DNA of 64,000 bases from Syntrophorhabdaceae bacterium PtaU1.Bin034. Its GTDB lineage: Bacteria; Desulfobacterota_G; Syntrophorhabdia; Syntrophorhabdales; WCHB1-27. Positions 33,112-42,913 of this stretch are shown here, piece by piece (positions within the stretch are counted from its first letter, which is position 1; each line of letters opens with the position of its first letter). The position numbers were made by a program, and so were the translations under genes. The stretch lies in contig MVRP01000002.1 of assembly GCA_002067405.1 (NCBI GenBank), forward strand, positions 62,001 to 126,000, written 5' to 3'. The notes under the pieces were generated by a model. It was not told the DNA's origin, made no database searches, and saw only the letters and a list, made by a program, of their open reading frames with translations.

Positions 33112-34284
33112 ATGCTGTTTACCCCGAAAGAAGAGATTCAGAACAGGATAGACAGGTTAAGACCATTAATTGAAAAGGCCTCTCTCGACGGGGCCTTTTT
33201 TCATTATAAAATCGATTACTTTTACCTGTCGGGCACGATGCAGGACGGCTTTCTTTTTGTTCCGCTCGATAGTGAACCGGTGCTTTTTGTGAAAAGGGAG
33301 CTGAAAAGGGCCAGGAGGGAGTCCCCCCTTAAAGAAGTGATCCCGATACGAACGCTTGAGGAGACAAAGACTCATACGCGGGGGATGAAGCGGATCGGAT
33401 TGCAGCTGGACGTGATGCCGTACAATATGGTGATGAAATATAAGGAACTTCTTCCCGAAGCTGAGTTCATCAATGTGTCGCCGCTGACAAAGACGATCAG
33501 GAAAAAGAAGTCGCCCTTTGAAATAAAGATAATGGAGAAGGCGGCCGCAATTGCCAGGAAGGTGTATGAGCGGGTCCCCGAGATTCTGCATGAGGGGATG
33601 AGTGAAATTGAACTGGGCGGACTCATGGAGTCCTACGCGAAGCCCTTGGGACACGAGGGGCTTTTGCGCATGCGCTCTCTCAACTATGAGCCCTATACCT
33701 GGCACATACTCAGCGGTCGCACAGGCAGTATTGTGAGTCAATCCGATTCGCCTATGGGTGGCCTCGGGCTTTCGCCGGCTTTTCCGGTAGGCGCGAGCCT
33801 GAAAAAGATGCGAAAAGGCGAGCCTATCCTGGTGGATTTCGGGATAAGCTACCATGGCTACCACATGGACCTCACAAGAATGTATGCAATCGGCTATATG
33901 CCCGAAGAGTTTGTCCGGGCCTACGAGGTCTGTAGGGATATACACAATCGGGTGCTTGGCGCCGCCCTTACGGGAATGACAGCGTCCGATCTGTTCTACT
34001 ATTCCAAGGAGTTGGCGCACGATGCGGGGTTCGGGGCCTATTATCTGGGCTACGATCATCATAAGGTCAGTTTTCTGGGTCACGGTATAGGCGTTGAACT
34101 CAGTGAATTTCCTTTTATCGCCCCGCGGCATGATTATCCCATAGAAGAGGGCATGACCTTCGCCCTTGAACCAAAGATGGTTCTTCCAAGGAAGGGTGCA
34201 AGCGGTATAGAAAACACGGTCGTTATAGAAAGAGGTGGTTACCGGATTCTGTCGGACGTAAACGATAGTATCATCGTTGTATGA
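33112..34284 (+). CDS. Xaa-Pro aminopeptidase-like M24 metallopeptidase
   Basis: A 390-residue creatinase/aminopeptidase P fold. The C-terminal pita-bread domain has all five metal ligands: VDFGISYHG, MDLTRMYA, FLGHGIGVE, FALEPKM and IENTVVI. The N-terminal creatinase-like domain covers about 1-150. It removes N-terminal residues before Pro or acts on a similar amide. Nine nt after dch and overlapping the next gene by 4 nt. A second M24 enzyme lies at 37370. Confidence 0.9.
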   Translation: MLFTPKEEIQNRIDRLRPLIEKASLDGAFFHYKIDYFYLSGTMQDGFLFVPLDSEPVLFVKRELKRARRESPLKEVIPIRTLEETKTHTRGMKRIGLQLDVMPYNMVMKYKELLPEAEFINVSPLTKTIRKKKSPFEIKIMEKAAAIARKVYERVPEILHEGMSEIELGGLMESYAKPLGHEGLLRMRSLNYEPYTWHILSGRTGSIVSQSDSPMGGLGLSPAFPVGASLKKMRKGEPILVDFGISYHGYHMDLTRMYAIGYMPEEFVRAYEVCRDIHNRVLGAALTGMTASDLFYYSKELAHDAGFGAYYLGYDHHKVSFLGHGIGVELSEFPFIAPRHDYPIEEGMTFALEPKMVLPRKGASGIENTVVIERGGYRILSDVNDSIIVV

Positions 34285-35096
34285 AAATCCTCTTTTCAAC
34301 CGGCTCTCTCTTCTATCTGCCCTTGAAAGAGATTTTTCTCATCGCCAGAGATGCCGGCTTCGACGGGTGTGATCTTGTGGTCCAAAGCCACCTCGATGAC
34401 CCTTACTATAAAGAAACGCTGCACGAATGTATTCAGATCCTGCCTGTTTTTGCAATGCACACGCCTTTCCTGAGACTGACGTCATGGGGCAACCAAATCG
34501 AAGCGCTTATCAAGTGTATAGAGGTGGCGAAGGAATTCGGGATAGGAGTGGTCAACTTCCATCCTCCCTCATGGTTTTCGATGGAGATAGGTTTCCTGAA
34601 GTGGTTCAGGGGGATAAAGGATTTCCAAAGAGAGCTCAGGTGTGAGCCAGTCTTTCTTGCCCTCGAGAACATGCCTCTTCTCGCCAAGAGCACGAAAATC
34701 AATACGTATGTGCTGAATACCATTGATGAAATAATCAGGTTCGGGTCACAGAGGAATCTGTATTTTACCCTGGATACGACACACGCGGCGACCACGGGCC
34801 ACGATATCATCCCCACATTTCTCAATCTTTATAAGACAGGAAGACTAATGCATGTTCATCTCAGCGACTATTCCCGCATAGGCAGTCACCTTTTTCCCGG
34901 TTCCGGGAGCTTACCGATTGTGAAGCTCCTGAATACAATGAGGAAAATGGGCTATAATCAGGCGATCAGCCTTGAAGTATCTCCAATGCAGCTGCCTTCT
35001 GCGGCTTTGCCCCTGAAGAAGGTTCTCTGGTATGCAGCATCCTTTCTCAAGATGCATGCAGGAAATGAGCTTCAGGAAGGGGAAGAGCGTGGCTAA
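34281..35096 (+). CDS. Sugar-phosphate isomerase/epimerase-like TIM-barrel protein
   Basis: A 271-residue AP-endonuclease-2/xylose-isomerase-like barrel. Likely metal ligands are in FAMHTPFLRL, VVNFHPPSW, ALENMPLL, TLDTTHAA, MHVHLSDY and ISLEVSP. The substrate is unknown. The start overlaps the preceding peptidase stop (ATGA) and the end overlaps radA by 8 nt. Confidence 0.82.
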   Translation: MKILFSTGSLFYLPLKEIFLIARDAGFDGCDLVVQSHLDDPYYKETLHECIQILPVFAMHTPFLRLTSWGNQIEALIKCIEVAKEFGIGVVNFHPPSWFSMEIGFLKWFRGIKDFQRELRCEPVFLALENMPLLAKSTKINTYVLNTIDEIIRFGSQRNLYFTLDTTHAATTGHDIIPTFLNLYKTGRLMHVHLSDYSRIGSHLFPGSGSLPIVKLLNTMRKMGYNQAISLEVSPMQLPSAALPLKKVLWYAASFLKMHAGNELQEGEERG

Positions 35097-36414
35097 ACAG
35101 AAATCAATCTTCATGTGTGAGTCCTGCGGATACGAAACCCTGAAATGGATGGGGAAATGCCCGAGATGCAACGGATGGGACACCATAAAAGAATGCAAGG
35201 TGGAACCGGAAGGGGAGAGGCAGGAAAAAGAACACCCCGTCATTATGGAGGACGATGAGCTATCGGAAGAACGGGTGGTGCTTGGAATTGAAGAATTGGA
35301 CAGGGTGCTGGGCGGAGGCCTTACCGTAGGCTCCTCGGTACTTCTTGGCGGTGACCCCGGCATAGGCAAGACTACCCTTTCTTTCGCCGTGGCATCCCGC
35401 ATGGTCGAACTGGGTCTGAACGTCCTTTATGTGTCCGGAGAGGAATCCCTGAAACAACTGGCCGGCAGAAAGAAGCGGCTCGGGTTGAAATCGGCCTTTT
35501 CTATACTTGCCACAAATCAGCTCTTTGACATTGTCGACGCGGTTAATGAAAAAAAGTATAGCCTTGTCATCATTGATTCGATTCAATCCATCTACAATTC
35601 CAGGCTCGCTTTTTTGCCCGGAAGCACGAGCCAGATCAAGGATGTGAGCTCGCGGCTTATCAGAGAGCTGAAACAGCAGGAAATCACCCATATATTCATA
35701 GGGCACGTGACGAAAGAAGGGACGATTGCGGGTCCTAAAATACTCGAACATATGGTCGATACAGTGCTTTATTTTGAAGGCGACCGGACAATGCCGTACC
35801 GGATGCTCCGGGCAATAAAGAACAGATACGGGCCGGTGGACGAAATCGGCCTCTTTCAGATGAAAAAGGAAGGTCTTGTGAGTGTTGAACCCTCCCTGTT
35901 TTTTCTCTCTGAGCGGGGGCAGGCAGGCTCGGGAAGCACGCTTTTCCCCCACGTCACCGGTTCGAGACCGCTCATAATCGAGGTTCAGGCCATATGCCCG
36001 AAGACGAGCTTTTCCTTCCCCAAAAAGCTGTCTGTCGGCTATGATGTGAACCGCCTTTTTATCCTTGTCGCCGTTCTCGAGAAGTCTCTCGGCATTCCTT
36101 TTTTCGATCGGGATGTGTACGTAAACGTCACGGGCGGCATAAAGGTTGCCGAGCCGGGGATCGATCTTGCGGTCGTCGCCTCCATTCTCTCCAGCTATAA
36201 GGACGTGAGCTGGAACCAGGCAGCTTTTTTCGGCGAAGTCGGCCTGACCGGCGAGGTACGAAGGGTGGTAAGCGCGGAGATGAGGATCAGGGAATGCGAG
36301 AGGCTACAGATAAGGAAGGCGTTTTGCCCTCGCGGTGTAGAGAGCCTTCCGGGTATCGAAGTGATGCAGGTAAACGACCTGAAACAATTATATGAGCATC
36401 TGGCGAAGATGTAG
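35089..36414 (+). CDS. radA: DNA repair protein RadA
   Basis: A 441-residue RadA/Sms. I place the start at the GTG at 35089, after GGGGAAGAG, rather than further upstream. An N-terminal zinc finger (CESCGYETLKWMGKCPRC), Walker A GGDPGIGKTT, the RadA-specific KNRYG motif (Tyr for the usual Phe) and a Lon-like C-terminal domain are visible. It drives branch migration of recombination intermediates. Confidence 0.96.
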   Translation: MAKQKSIFMCESCGYETLKWMGKCPRCNGWDTIKECKVEPEGERQEKEHPVIMEDDELSEERVVLGIEELDRVLGGGLTVGSSVLLGGDPGIGKTTLSFAVASRMVELGLNVLYVSGEESLKQLAGRKKRLGLKSAFSILATNQLFDIVDAVNEKKYSLVIIDSIQSIYNSRLAFLPGSTSQIKDVSSRLIRELKQQEITHIFIGHVTKEGTIAGPKILEHMVDTVLYFEGDRTMPYRMLRAIKNRYGPVDEIGLFQMKKEGLVSVEPSLFFLSERGQAGSGSTLFPHVTGSRPLIIEVQAICPKTSFSFPKKLSVGYDVNRLFILVAVLEKSLGIPFFDRDVYVNVTGGIKVAEPGIDLAVVASILSSYKDVSWNQAAFFGEVGLTGEVRRVVSAEMRIRECERLQIRKAFCPRGVESLPGIEVMQVNDLKQLYEHLAKM

Positions 36415-36476
36415 GAAAGCACGTACCCTCACGGAGGCGTTTTATGATTGTCGGCGGTAAAGTACGCTGTATGTAC

Positions 36477-36505
36477 TTGACAAGAAAAGCCCGAGAATTT
36501 AATCT
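36477..36505 (+). promoter_or_regulatory. Sigma-70-type promoter of Rrf2 regulator, near-leaderless
   Basis: TTGACA at 36477 and TAATCT at 36500 with a 17-bp spacer. The predicted start falls within about two bases of the ATG at 36514, so the mRNA would have almost no leader, and no ribosome-binding site is visible. Confidence 0.75.
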
Positions 36506-36513
36506 ATTGCATC

Positions 36514-36981
36514 ATGAAAATTTCCACGCAGAGCAGATACGGATTAAGAGCGCTATTTGACATAGCCTACCACTCCGCCGGTTTGTGTACCCAGGTTAAA
36601 GACATATCGACCAGACAGGGAATCTCGCCGAGGTATATTGAACAGATCTTCCAGAAACTGAAAAAAGCGGGGATCATTAAGAGCATCAGGGGACCGTCCG
36701 GCGGATACTATCTGGCGAGGAAGCTCGAGGAGATCAGTGTAGGCGATATCGTGAGGGCTACGGAAGGGAGCATTCATCTCGTTTCCTGCGCTGCCGCCAA
36801 GAAGAGCTCGAAAAAGGCCTGCGACAGGATCGAACAGTGCGTGGTCCGGGATGTGTGGACGGAAGCCTCTCACAAGCTCATGACCTACCTCGACTCAATC
36901 ACGCTCCAGGATCTTTGCAAGGAAGCTCAGGCCAAGGGTTTGGAGCGGGTTATCGATAAACACCTCATGTATTACATCTAA
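36514..36981 (+). CDS. Rrf2-family transcriptional regulator (IscR-like)
   Basis: A 155-residue protein with an N-terminal winged helix (STQSRYGLRALFDIAYHSAG) and the Rrf2 wing (SIRGPSGGYYLAR). Three Cys in the C-terminal half, spaced C-x(10)-C-x(5)-C from about residue 92, could bind an iron-sulfur cluster as in IscR, though the first gap is longer than IscR's five residues. It probably senses iron-sulfur status or redox. No isc/suf genes are adjacent. Confidence 0.9.
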   Translation: MKISTQSRYGLRALFDIAYHSAGLCTQVKDISTRQGISPRYIEQIFQKLKKAGIIKSIRGPSGGYYLARKLEEISVGDIVRATEGSIHLVSCAAAKKSSKKACDRIEQCVVRDVWTEASHKLMTYLDSITLQDLCKEAQAKGLERVIDKHLMYYI

Positions 36982-37146
36982 GACGAAAGCCCAGGGAATC
37001 GCATCCGGTCGGGCCCTGATCCGTTGTTCCGGCTATCGCGATCCTCTTGATGCCGGCAAGACTTATTCCCGCATCGGCCATTTTTGTGCTATATTATTGA
37101 GCAAAAACCGTCGTTCAACCATTTACCCCGGAGGAAGGCTTTTATC

Positions 37147-37392
37147 ATGGCGAAGGAAAAGCTCAAGATTCTCTCGTTTACATTAGCCGAGATTTACATG
37201 CGGCAGGGGCACTTCGACAAGGCCAAAGAGATTTACGAAAAGCTCGTGTTGAAGGATGAAACAAACGGTTTGTACAAGAGCAGGCTCGCCATGCTTTCTA
37301 CCGAAACGCCGGAAACGAAGAAGCTCAAGATCCTTTCCTCCTTGTTGAAAAAAATAGAAGAAAGACGTGATGAGAGAGAGACGATTAAGTAG
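37147..37392 (+). CDS. Small TPR-like protein
   Basis: GGAGGAAGG before the ATG at 37147 gives 81 residues. It contains one clear tetratricopeptide unit (AEIYMRQGHFDKAKEIYEKL) and a second partial helix pair. Cytoplasmic, probably a protein-protein adaptor. It overlaps the next gene by 23 nt. Confidence 0.72.
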   Translation: MAKEKLKILSFTLAEIYMRQGHFDKAKEIYEKLVLKDETNGLYKSRLAMLSTETPETKKLKILSSLLKKIEERRDERETIK

Positions 37393-38449
37393 AATCCTCG
37401 AGCTGTTGGAGCAAAAAGGTCTTCACGCCTGCATCCTCAAAGGCATGGACAACATTTTCTACGTTACCGGTTTCAGAGGGTCTGAAGGAACGGCGCTGAT
37501 TACGAGAGGCGATGTCCTGCTTCTGACTGACAGCCGGTATATCACCTATGCGCAAGAGGTGGCGAAAGGCTGCATCGTGATCGAGACTAGGGGAAAGAGC
37601 GATATCCTCGACAGTCTCTTTCAGCGATATGGTATAGGGAGAGTGGGTTTTGACAGCTACCATACCACCTATCAGACCTATCAATCATGGACAGAGAACA
37701 GCCCGGCAGTGGAATTCGTGCCACTCACGAACGATATCGAGTCGATAAGACAGTATAAGGAACCCGAAGAAATCCTTGCGGTAAAGAGGGCAATAGACAT
37801 CGCGACACAGGCATTTACCGCTGTTTTTGAAAAAATTGTACCTGGAAGGACGGAAAAGGAGATAGCGAACGAACTTGACTACACGATGCGTCGCCTGGGA
37901 GCAGACGGACCTTCCTTTGAGACGATTGTTGCCTCGGGCCCGAGAGCCGCTCTTCCTCATGCCCAGCCGACGGACAAAACGCTTGAAGCAGGAGAGGCAG
38001 TGATCGTTGACTTCGGGTGCCAGTTGGACGGCTACTGTTCCGACGAGACATGCACCGTCTTGCTCGGTGAGATAGGCAACGATATGAAGGAAATCTATGA
38101 GACCGTCTATAATGCCAGGCAGAAGGGAATTGAGGCGGTGAGAGCGGGTCTGCCGGCGATCGAACTGGACATGATCGTGCGGGGCTTCATCGAGGAGAAG
38201 GGATACGGAGAATACTTCAGGCACGGAACGGGTCACGGAGTGGGCATTGCGGTGCACGAACCGCCTTCCGTAACGGTGAAAGCTGAAGGACTATTGGAGG
38301 AGAATATGATTATCACCATTGAGCCGGGCATTTACATCCCCCATTTGGGTGGTGTCCGCCTGGAGGATATGGTGCTTGTGACCGAGAGCAGGGGAGAGGT
38401 TCTCACCCGTTTAAGAAAAGATCTAGTCGAAATAGGGGGATTGTCATGA
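37370..38449 (+). CDS. Aminopeptidase P / M24 metallopeptidase
   Basis: A 359-residue Xaa-Pro peptidase (GTG at 37367 is an alternative start). Metal ligands: VDFGCQLDGYCSDETC, GTGHGVGIAVHE, TIEPGIYIP and VRLEDMVLV. It lies directly before efp with a 4-nt overlap, an arrangement seen in many bacteria and suggestive since EF-P relieves stalling at proline runs while the peptidase removes N-terminal residues before proline. Confidence 0.93.
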   Translation: MRERRLSRILELLEQKGLHACILKGMDNIFYVTGFRGSEGTALITRGDVLLLTDSRYITYAQEVAKGCIVIETRGKSDILDSLFQRYGIGRVGFDSYHTTYQTYQSWTENSPAVEFVPLTNDIESIRQYKEPEEILAVKRAIDIATQAFTAVFEKIVPGRTEKEIANELDYTMRRLGADGPSFETIVASGPRAALPHAQPTDKTLEAGEAVIVDFGCQLDGYCSDETCTVLLGEIGNDMKEIYETVYNARQKGIEAVRAGLPAIELDMIVRGFIEEKGYGEYFRHGTGHGVGIAVHEPPSVTVKAEGLLEENMIITIEPGIYIPHLGGVRLEDMVLVTESRGEVLTRLRKDLVEIGGLS

Positions 38450-39015
38450 TCGTAGCGACAAGCGAATTCAGGAAGGGCCTGAAGATTCTGCTGGATAACG
38501 AGCCTTTTTCCATAGTTGAATTTCAGCATGTTAAGCCGGGAAAAGGCGGGGCTTTTGTGCGAACGAGGGTCAAAAGCCTCGTTACCGGAAACGTATTGGA
38601 CAGGACGTTCAGATCGGGTGACAAGGTCGAGATTCCGGATATGGACGAAAAAGAGATGCAGTACATGTACAAGGAAGGTGTCAATTACTACTTCATGGAT
38701 GTGAACACCTACGACCAGCTCTTTATAGAAGAAGAGAACCTTGGCGACGCGAAGAACTACCTGAAAGAGGGCCTGACGATCAACGTCTCTTTTTACAAGG
38801 GGAAAGCCATTGGCGTGGAGCTTCCCAATTTCGTGGACCTCAAGGTAGTAAAGACGGAACCAGGGGTAAAGGGCGATACGGCGCAGAACGCAACCAAGCC
38901 GGCGGAGCTGGAATCGGGTTACGTGCTGCAGGTGCCGCTCTTTCTTGAAGAGGGTGAAATGATAAAAATAGACACCAGATCGGGCGAGTATATTACAAGG
39001 ATTTCCAACAGGTGA
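38446..39015 (+). CDS. efp: Translation elongation factor P
   Basis: A 189-residue EF-P of usual length with three beta-barrel domains. The tip loop HVKPGKGGAFVRTRVK holds the Lys that is modified or conserved in EF-P. It rescues ribosomes stalled at polyproline. Coupled to the preceding M24 gene. Confidence 0.97.
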   Translation: MIVATSEFRKGLKILLDNEPFSIVEFQHVKPGKGGAFVRTRVKSLVTGNVLDRTFRSGDKVEIPDMDEKEMQYMYKEGVNYYFMDVNTYDQLFIEEENLGDAKNYLKEGLTINVSFYKGKAIGVELPNFVDLKVVKTEPGVKGDTAQNATKPAELESGYVLQVPLFLEEGEMIKIDTRSGEYITRISNR

Positions 39016-39019
39016 CAGA

Positions 39020-39643
39020 ATGCTCATCACGTTCGAGGGGATTGAAGGAAGCGGGAAGTCCACTCAGATCGAGCTTCTGAATGACTACCTGAAAGACAAG
39101 GGATATGAAGTCGTAAAGACCAGGGAGCCGGGTGGGACAGCGTTGGGAGAGGCACTTCGCAAAGTCCTGCTGCAGAAGGACCTGCATGTGCTTCCCCTTA
39201 CTGAACTGCTCGTATTCATGGCAGTGCGGGTTCAGCATATAGAGGAAGTGATTTTGCCTGCCCTTCAGTCAGGCGATATCGTGCTGTGCGACAGGTTTGT
39301 CGACGCAACGTTCGCCTATCAGGGCTACGGCAGGGGTGTTGATACAGGCATAATCGGCACGCTCAACCGTCTCGCGACCAAAGGTATTACGCCCAATTTG
39401 ACGATACTTCTGGATTGCGACGTTGACCGCGGGCTCAAAAGAAAGCAGATCAACAACCCCGATTCCGACCGGTTTGAAGAGGAAGAGGCGTCCTTCCACC
39501 AGGTGATAAGGGCAGGATACCTCAAGCTGGCAGAGGAGGACGCGAAGAGGTTCTTCGTGGTCGACGGGAATCAGGATATTCAGGCTATTCATCTGACAAT
39601 AAGGGACAGGGTACGGAAGCTGCTGGAGAACCATGGAGTTTAA
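39020..39643 (+). CDS. tmk: Thymidylate kinase
   Basis: A 207-residue kinase converting dTMP to dTDP. P-loop FEGIEGSGKSTQIELL, the DR motif VLCDRFVDATFAYQGYGRG and the lid region are present. It is followed by holB with an 11-nt overlap, the usual tmk-holB pair. Confidence 0.97.
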   Translation: MLITFEGIEGSGKSTQIELLNDYLKDKGYEVVKTREPGGTALGEALRKVLLQKDLHVLPLTELLVFMAVRVQHIEEVILPALQSGDIVLCDRFVDATFAYQGYGRGVDTGIIGTLNRLATKGITPNLTILLDCDVDRGLKRKQINNPDSDRFEEEEASFHQVIRAGYLKLAEEDAKRFFVVDGNQDIQAIHLTIRDRVRKLLENHGV

Positions 39644-40595
39644 CGCCATTTTCGGTCATGATCATCAGAAGCAAATACTTTCCTCTCTCGTGCAAAAGGA
39701 GAAACTTCCCCATGCCCTTCTTTTTGCCGGTCCGCGGGGAGTGGGTAAAAGAACAACTGCCTTTGAACTGGCAAGAAACCTTTTTTGCGAGGAGAAGAGG
39801 GCGTGCGGTACATGCCGTTCCTGCCGCAACCTGGCGGCTGCAATTCACCCGGATTTCAGGCTCCTTCCCGGTGAAACGTCGATCAAGATAGACGAGCTGC
39901 GTGCGATCAGGAAGGAGGTCTATGAGCCGCCTTATGAAGCCCCTGTCCGGGTCATTCTCATTGACAATGCGGAACTCATGACAAGAGAGGCGGCGAATGC
40001 GCTGCTGAAAACCCTGGAAGAGCCGCCGCCCTCCAACCTGTTTATCCTCGTTACATCGAGAGAGCAGGAAATACCGGCCACGGTTCGGTCTCGGTGTATG
40101 CGCATCGGATTCGGCCCGCTTTCACGGGATACGATACGCTCCTATTTTGAAAACGTGTTGAATCAGGACCGATCAAAAGCGGAGCTCTTTTCCGGGATAA
40201 GCAACGGGAGCATTGCAGCGGGGATTTTCTGGATGAACGAAGGCAACTTCCAGACGAGGCAAAGGATAGCAGAGGTGCTGACAGGGAAGCGGAGAGGCTT
40301 TACGAGTGCGACGATGATTGCGGAAAGGATCACCAAAGAGGGGAATGAATTTGAGTACCTCTCTTTTCTCCTCTCCTTTTTCAGGGATATCTGGTGGGCC
40401 GGTTATGCGGGCGACGCTTCCGGCCTTTTAAACAGCGATTTGAGAGAGATCATAGAGAAGAATGGGCGCGGTCGTCTCGGATGGGCGGAAGTATCCATAA
40501 AAAGGGTCCTGGAGACGATAAGGACGCTCCGTTACAATGTAAACAGATGGCTTGTGATGGAAAGTTTATTGCTGAACATAATGAGGTCGGCATGA
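39633..40595 (+). CDS. holB: DNA polymerase III subunit delta'
   Basis: A 320-residue clamp-loader subunit. The P-loop region is AGPRGVGKRTTAFELA, zinc-binding CEEKRACGTCRSC follows, and LLKTLEEPPPSNLFILVTS is the sensor/SRC-type region. It overlaps tmk upstream and the PSP1 gene downstream (ATGA). Confidence 0.94.
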   Translation: MEFNAIFGHDHQKQILSSLVQKEKLPHALLFAGPRGVGKRTTAFELARNLFCEEKRACGTCRSCRNLAAAIHPDFRLLPGETSIKIDELRAIRKEVYEPPYEAPVRVILIDNAELMTREAANALLKTLEEPPPSNLFILVTSREQEIPATVRSRCMRIGFGPLSRDTIRSYFENVLNQDRSKAELFSGISNGSIAAGIFWMNEGNFQTRQRIAEVLTGKRRGFTSATMIAERITKEGNEFEYLSFLLSFFRDIWWAGYAGDASGLLNSDLREIIEKNGRGRLGWAEVSIKRVLETIRTLRYNVNRWLVMESLLLNIMRSA

Positions 40596-41389
40596 AGTCC
40601 TGCCGGGTACGATTTGACGGTCTGACAGGTACTGTAGAACTGGAGACGGTTGACGAGCTGAAGATCGGAGACCAGGTGGTCTGCGAACTTGAAAAGGGAG
40701 AATGTCTCGGCGTAGTGGTGAGTGAACCGGTGGAGACCACAAAAGAAGGCCTTCGGAAGATATCGAGGAAAGCCTCCCCTGAAGAGATTGCCGGCCATCA
40801 GACGTTGAAAGAGAAAGAGGGTCGTGCCTTCGATCTGTGCAAGCGAAAGATTGAGGAGCTCAAGCTGCCGATGAAGCTTTTGCGTGCTGAATACCTTCTC
40901 GGCGGCTCCAAGTTGCTTTTTTTCTTTTTCTCTGAGGACAGGGTTGATTTCAGGGAACTCGTGAAGGAACTGGCCAAAGAGTTCAAGGTGAGGATAGAGA
41001 TGCGCCAGGTGGGCGTCAGAGATGAGGCCAAGATCATCGGTGGGTTGGGCAATTGTGGTAATGTCGTGTGCTGCAAGCGTTTCCTGAACAACTTTTCTAT
41101 TGTCTCGATAAAGATGATGAAGGAGCAAAACCTCCTCCTCAATCCGTCGAAGATCTCGGGTGTGTGCGGAAGGCTGATGTGCTGCCTGGCCTACGAGTAC
41201 GAGATGTACGTCGAGTTGAAAAAAGACTTTCCTAAGCTGGGCAAGAGGGTGACGACACCTCAGGGAGAGGCGAAAGTCGTGAAATACAATGTGCTTAACC
41301 GCACGGTCACGGTCGAGACGGATGAGCGAAAAGAAGTGACCTTTCCGGTCGGGGACGTGAAACTGGTTAAGAGCGGAGAACCACAGTGA
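40592..41389 (+). CDS. PSP1 domain protein (RicT/YaaT-like)
   Basis: The ATG at 40592 overlaps the holB stop, giving 265 residues. It has the PSP1 C-terminal domain and several conserved Cys (GNCGNVVCCKRF, GVCGRLMCCLAYE), as in RicT/YaaT, where such Cys help bind iron-sulfur clusters. In Bacillus the Ric complex aids RNA processing; the role in this lineage is unknown. Gene order tmk-holB-PSP1-metG is common. Confidence 0.92.
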   Translation: MKSCRVRFDGLTGTVELETVDELKIGDQVVCELEKGECLGVVVSEPVETTKEGLRKISRKASPEEIAGHQTLKEKEGRAFDLCKRKIEELKLPMKLLRAEYLLGGSKLLFFFFSEDRVDFRELVKELAKEFKVRIEMRQVGVRDEAKIIGGLGNCGNVVCCKRFLNNFSIVSIKMMKEQNLLLNPSKISGVCGRLMCCLAYEYEMYVELKKDFPKLGKRVTTPQGEAKVVKYNVLNRTVTVETDERKEVTFPVGDVKLVKSGEPQ

Positions 41390-42912
41390 GCAGGTACTAT
41401 TTAACAACACCGATTTACTATATAAACGATGTCCCTCATATCGGCCACGCCTACACAACATGCGCGGCAGACGTGATGGCCCGATACAAGAGAATCTGCG
41501 GCTACGACGTTTTCTTTCTTACCGGAGTGGACGAGCACGGTCAGAAGGCGGAAAAGGCGGCATTGGAACAGGGCATTCGACCCCAGGAGCTTGCAGACAG
41601 AATGGTGCCGACCTATACCGATCTCTGGAAGGCTCTGAACATCACCAACACCGGTTTCATAAGGACCACCGATGAAGACCACCATAAGGTAGTCCGCTAT
41701 CTGTTCGAAAAGATACAGGAGAAGGGCGACATCTATCTCGGGGAATACCAGGACTGGTATTGCATTCCTTGTGAAAGCTATTTTACCGAGCTGCAGCTCA
41801 AAGACGGGAAATGCCCTGATTGCGGCCGTGACGTAGAGCTTCTCAGGGAAGAGAGCTATTTTTTCGCTATGTCGAAGTACGGCGATCGTCTGCTCGATTA
41901 CCTGGAACAGCACAGGGATTTCGTCATGCCCGATATCAGATACAACGAAGTGGCAAGCTTCGTAAAAGGCGGGCTTCGCGACCTGTCGATCAGCAGGACT
42001 ACGTTCAAGTGGGGCATACCTGTGCCGGGCAACCCCAAGCACGTAATCTACGTCTGGTTCGACGCCCTTACCAACTATCTGACCGGCATCGGGTTCCTCA
42101 ACAATATGGAGCTTTTTGAACGGTTCTGGCCATGCGACGCGCACCTTATCGGTAAAGATATCCTGAGGTTCCACGCCGTCTACTGGCCGTCATTCCTCAT
42201 GTCCGCGGGCATCGAGCTTCCGAAGCACGTTTTCGCCCACGGCTGGTGGACTGTCGAGGGCCAGAAGATGTCAAAGTCGTTGGGAAACGTTGTGGATCCC
42301 TTCGAAGTGGCGAATACCTACGGCGTCGACGAATTCAGGTTTTTCCTCTTCAGGGAAGTGCCCTTCGGTCTGGACGGAGATTTTTCGAAGGACGCGATAG
42401 TGGCGCGCATTAACGGTGATCTGGCGAACGACTTCGGCAACCTTGTGTCGAGAAGCGCCAACATGATACAGAAGTTCCTCAAAGGAAGGATTGAAAAACC
42501 GGAGGAATCGGGCGGGTCCGATGCCCACCTGATCGAACGAATAAAGGCGCTCGTGGGTGAGTACGAGCAAGAGATGAATGTGTTCTCATTCTATAAGGCC
42601 CTTAACAATGTCTTCGAGATCACCGGGCTTTTGAACAAGTATATCGATACGGAAGCCCCCTGGAAGCTGGCCAAAGAGAATCCGGCGAGGCTTCCCACGG
42701 TCCTTTACAATATCTGGAATGGTGTGAGGATCAGTACACTCCTCCTCTATCCCTTCATGCCCTCCAAGACTGCCCGGATATGGAAAGCCCTCGGCATCAA
42801 CAGGGATATTGAGAAGGCAAGCTTCGAGGACGAGAAGCATTTCTACCATGCAGGCGATCTCTCATCCATAGAAAAAACACCGCCTCTTTTTCCAAGGATA
42901 GAGACGAAGTAG
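41386..42912 (+). CDS. metG: Methionyl-tRNA synthetase
   Basis: A 508-residue class I synthetase, starting at a GTG that overlaps the preceding stop. TPIYYINDVPHIGHAYT holds the HIGH motif, GQKMSKSLGN the KMSKS motif, and the connective peptide has a zinc site (CIPC...CPDC). It lacks the C-terminal tRNA-binding extension found in longer MetRS proteins. Confidence 0.97.
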   Translation: MSRYYLTTPIYYINDVPHIGHAYTTCAADVMARYKRICGYDVFFLTGVDEHGQKAEKAALEQGIRPQELADRMVPTYTDLWKALNITNTGFIRTTDEDHHKVVRYLFEKIQEKGDIYLGEYQDWYCIPCESYFTELQLKDGKCPDCGRDVELLREESYFFAMSKYGDRLLDYLEQHRDFVMPDIRYNEVASFVKGGLRDLSISRTTFKWGIPVPGNPKHVIYVWFDALTNYLTGIGFLNNMELFERFWPCDAHLIGKDILRFHAVYWPSFLMSAGIELPKHVFAHGWWTVEGQKMSKSLGNVVDPFEVANTYGVDEFRFFLFREVPFGLDGDFSKDAIVARINGDLANDFGNLVSRSANMIQKFLKGRIEKPEESGGSDAHLIERIKALVGEYEQEMNVFSFYKALNNVFEITGLLNKYIDTEAPWKLAKENPARLPTVLYNIWNGVRISTLLLYPFMPSKTARIWKALGINRDIEKASFEDEKHFYHAGDLSSIEKTPPLFPRIETK

Positions 42913-42913
42913 C

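Noticed and set aside
33166..34299. 377-codon open frame antisense to the M24 peptidase gene
   Set aside because: Shadow of a gene with all catalytic motifs on the plus strand.
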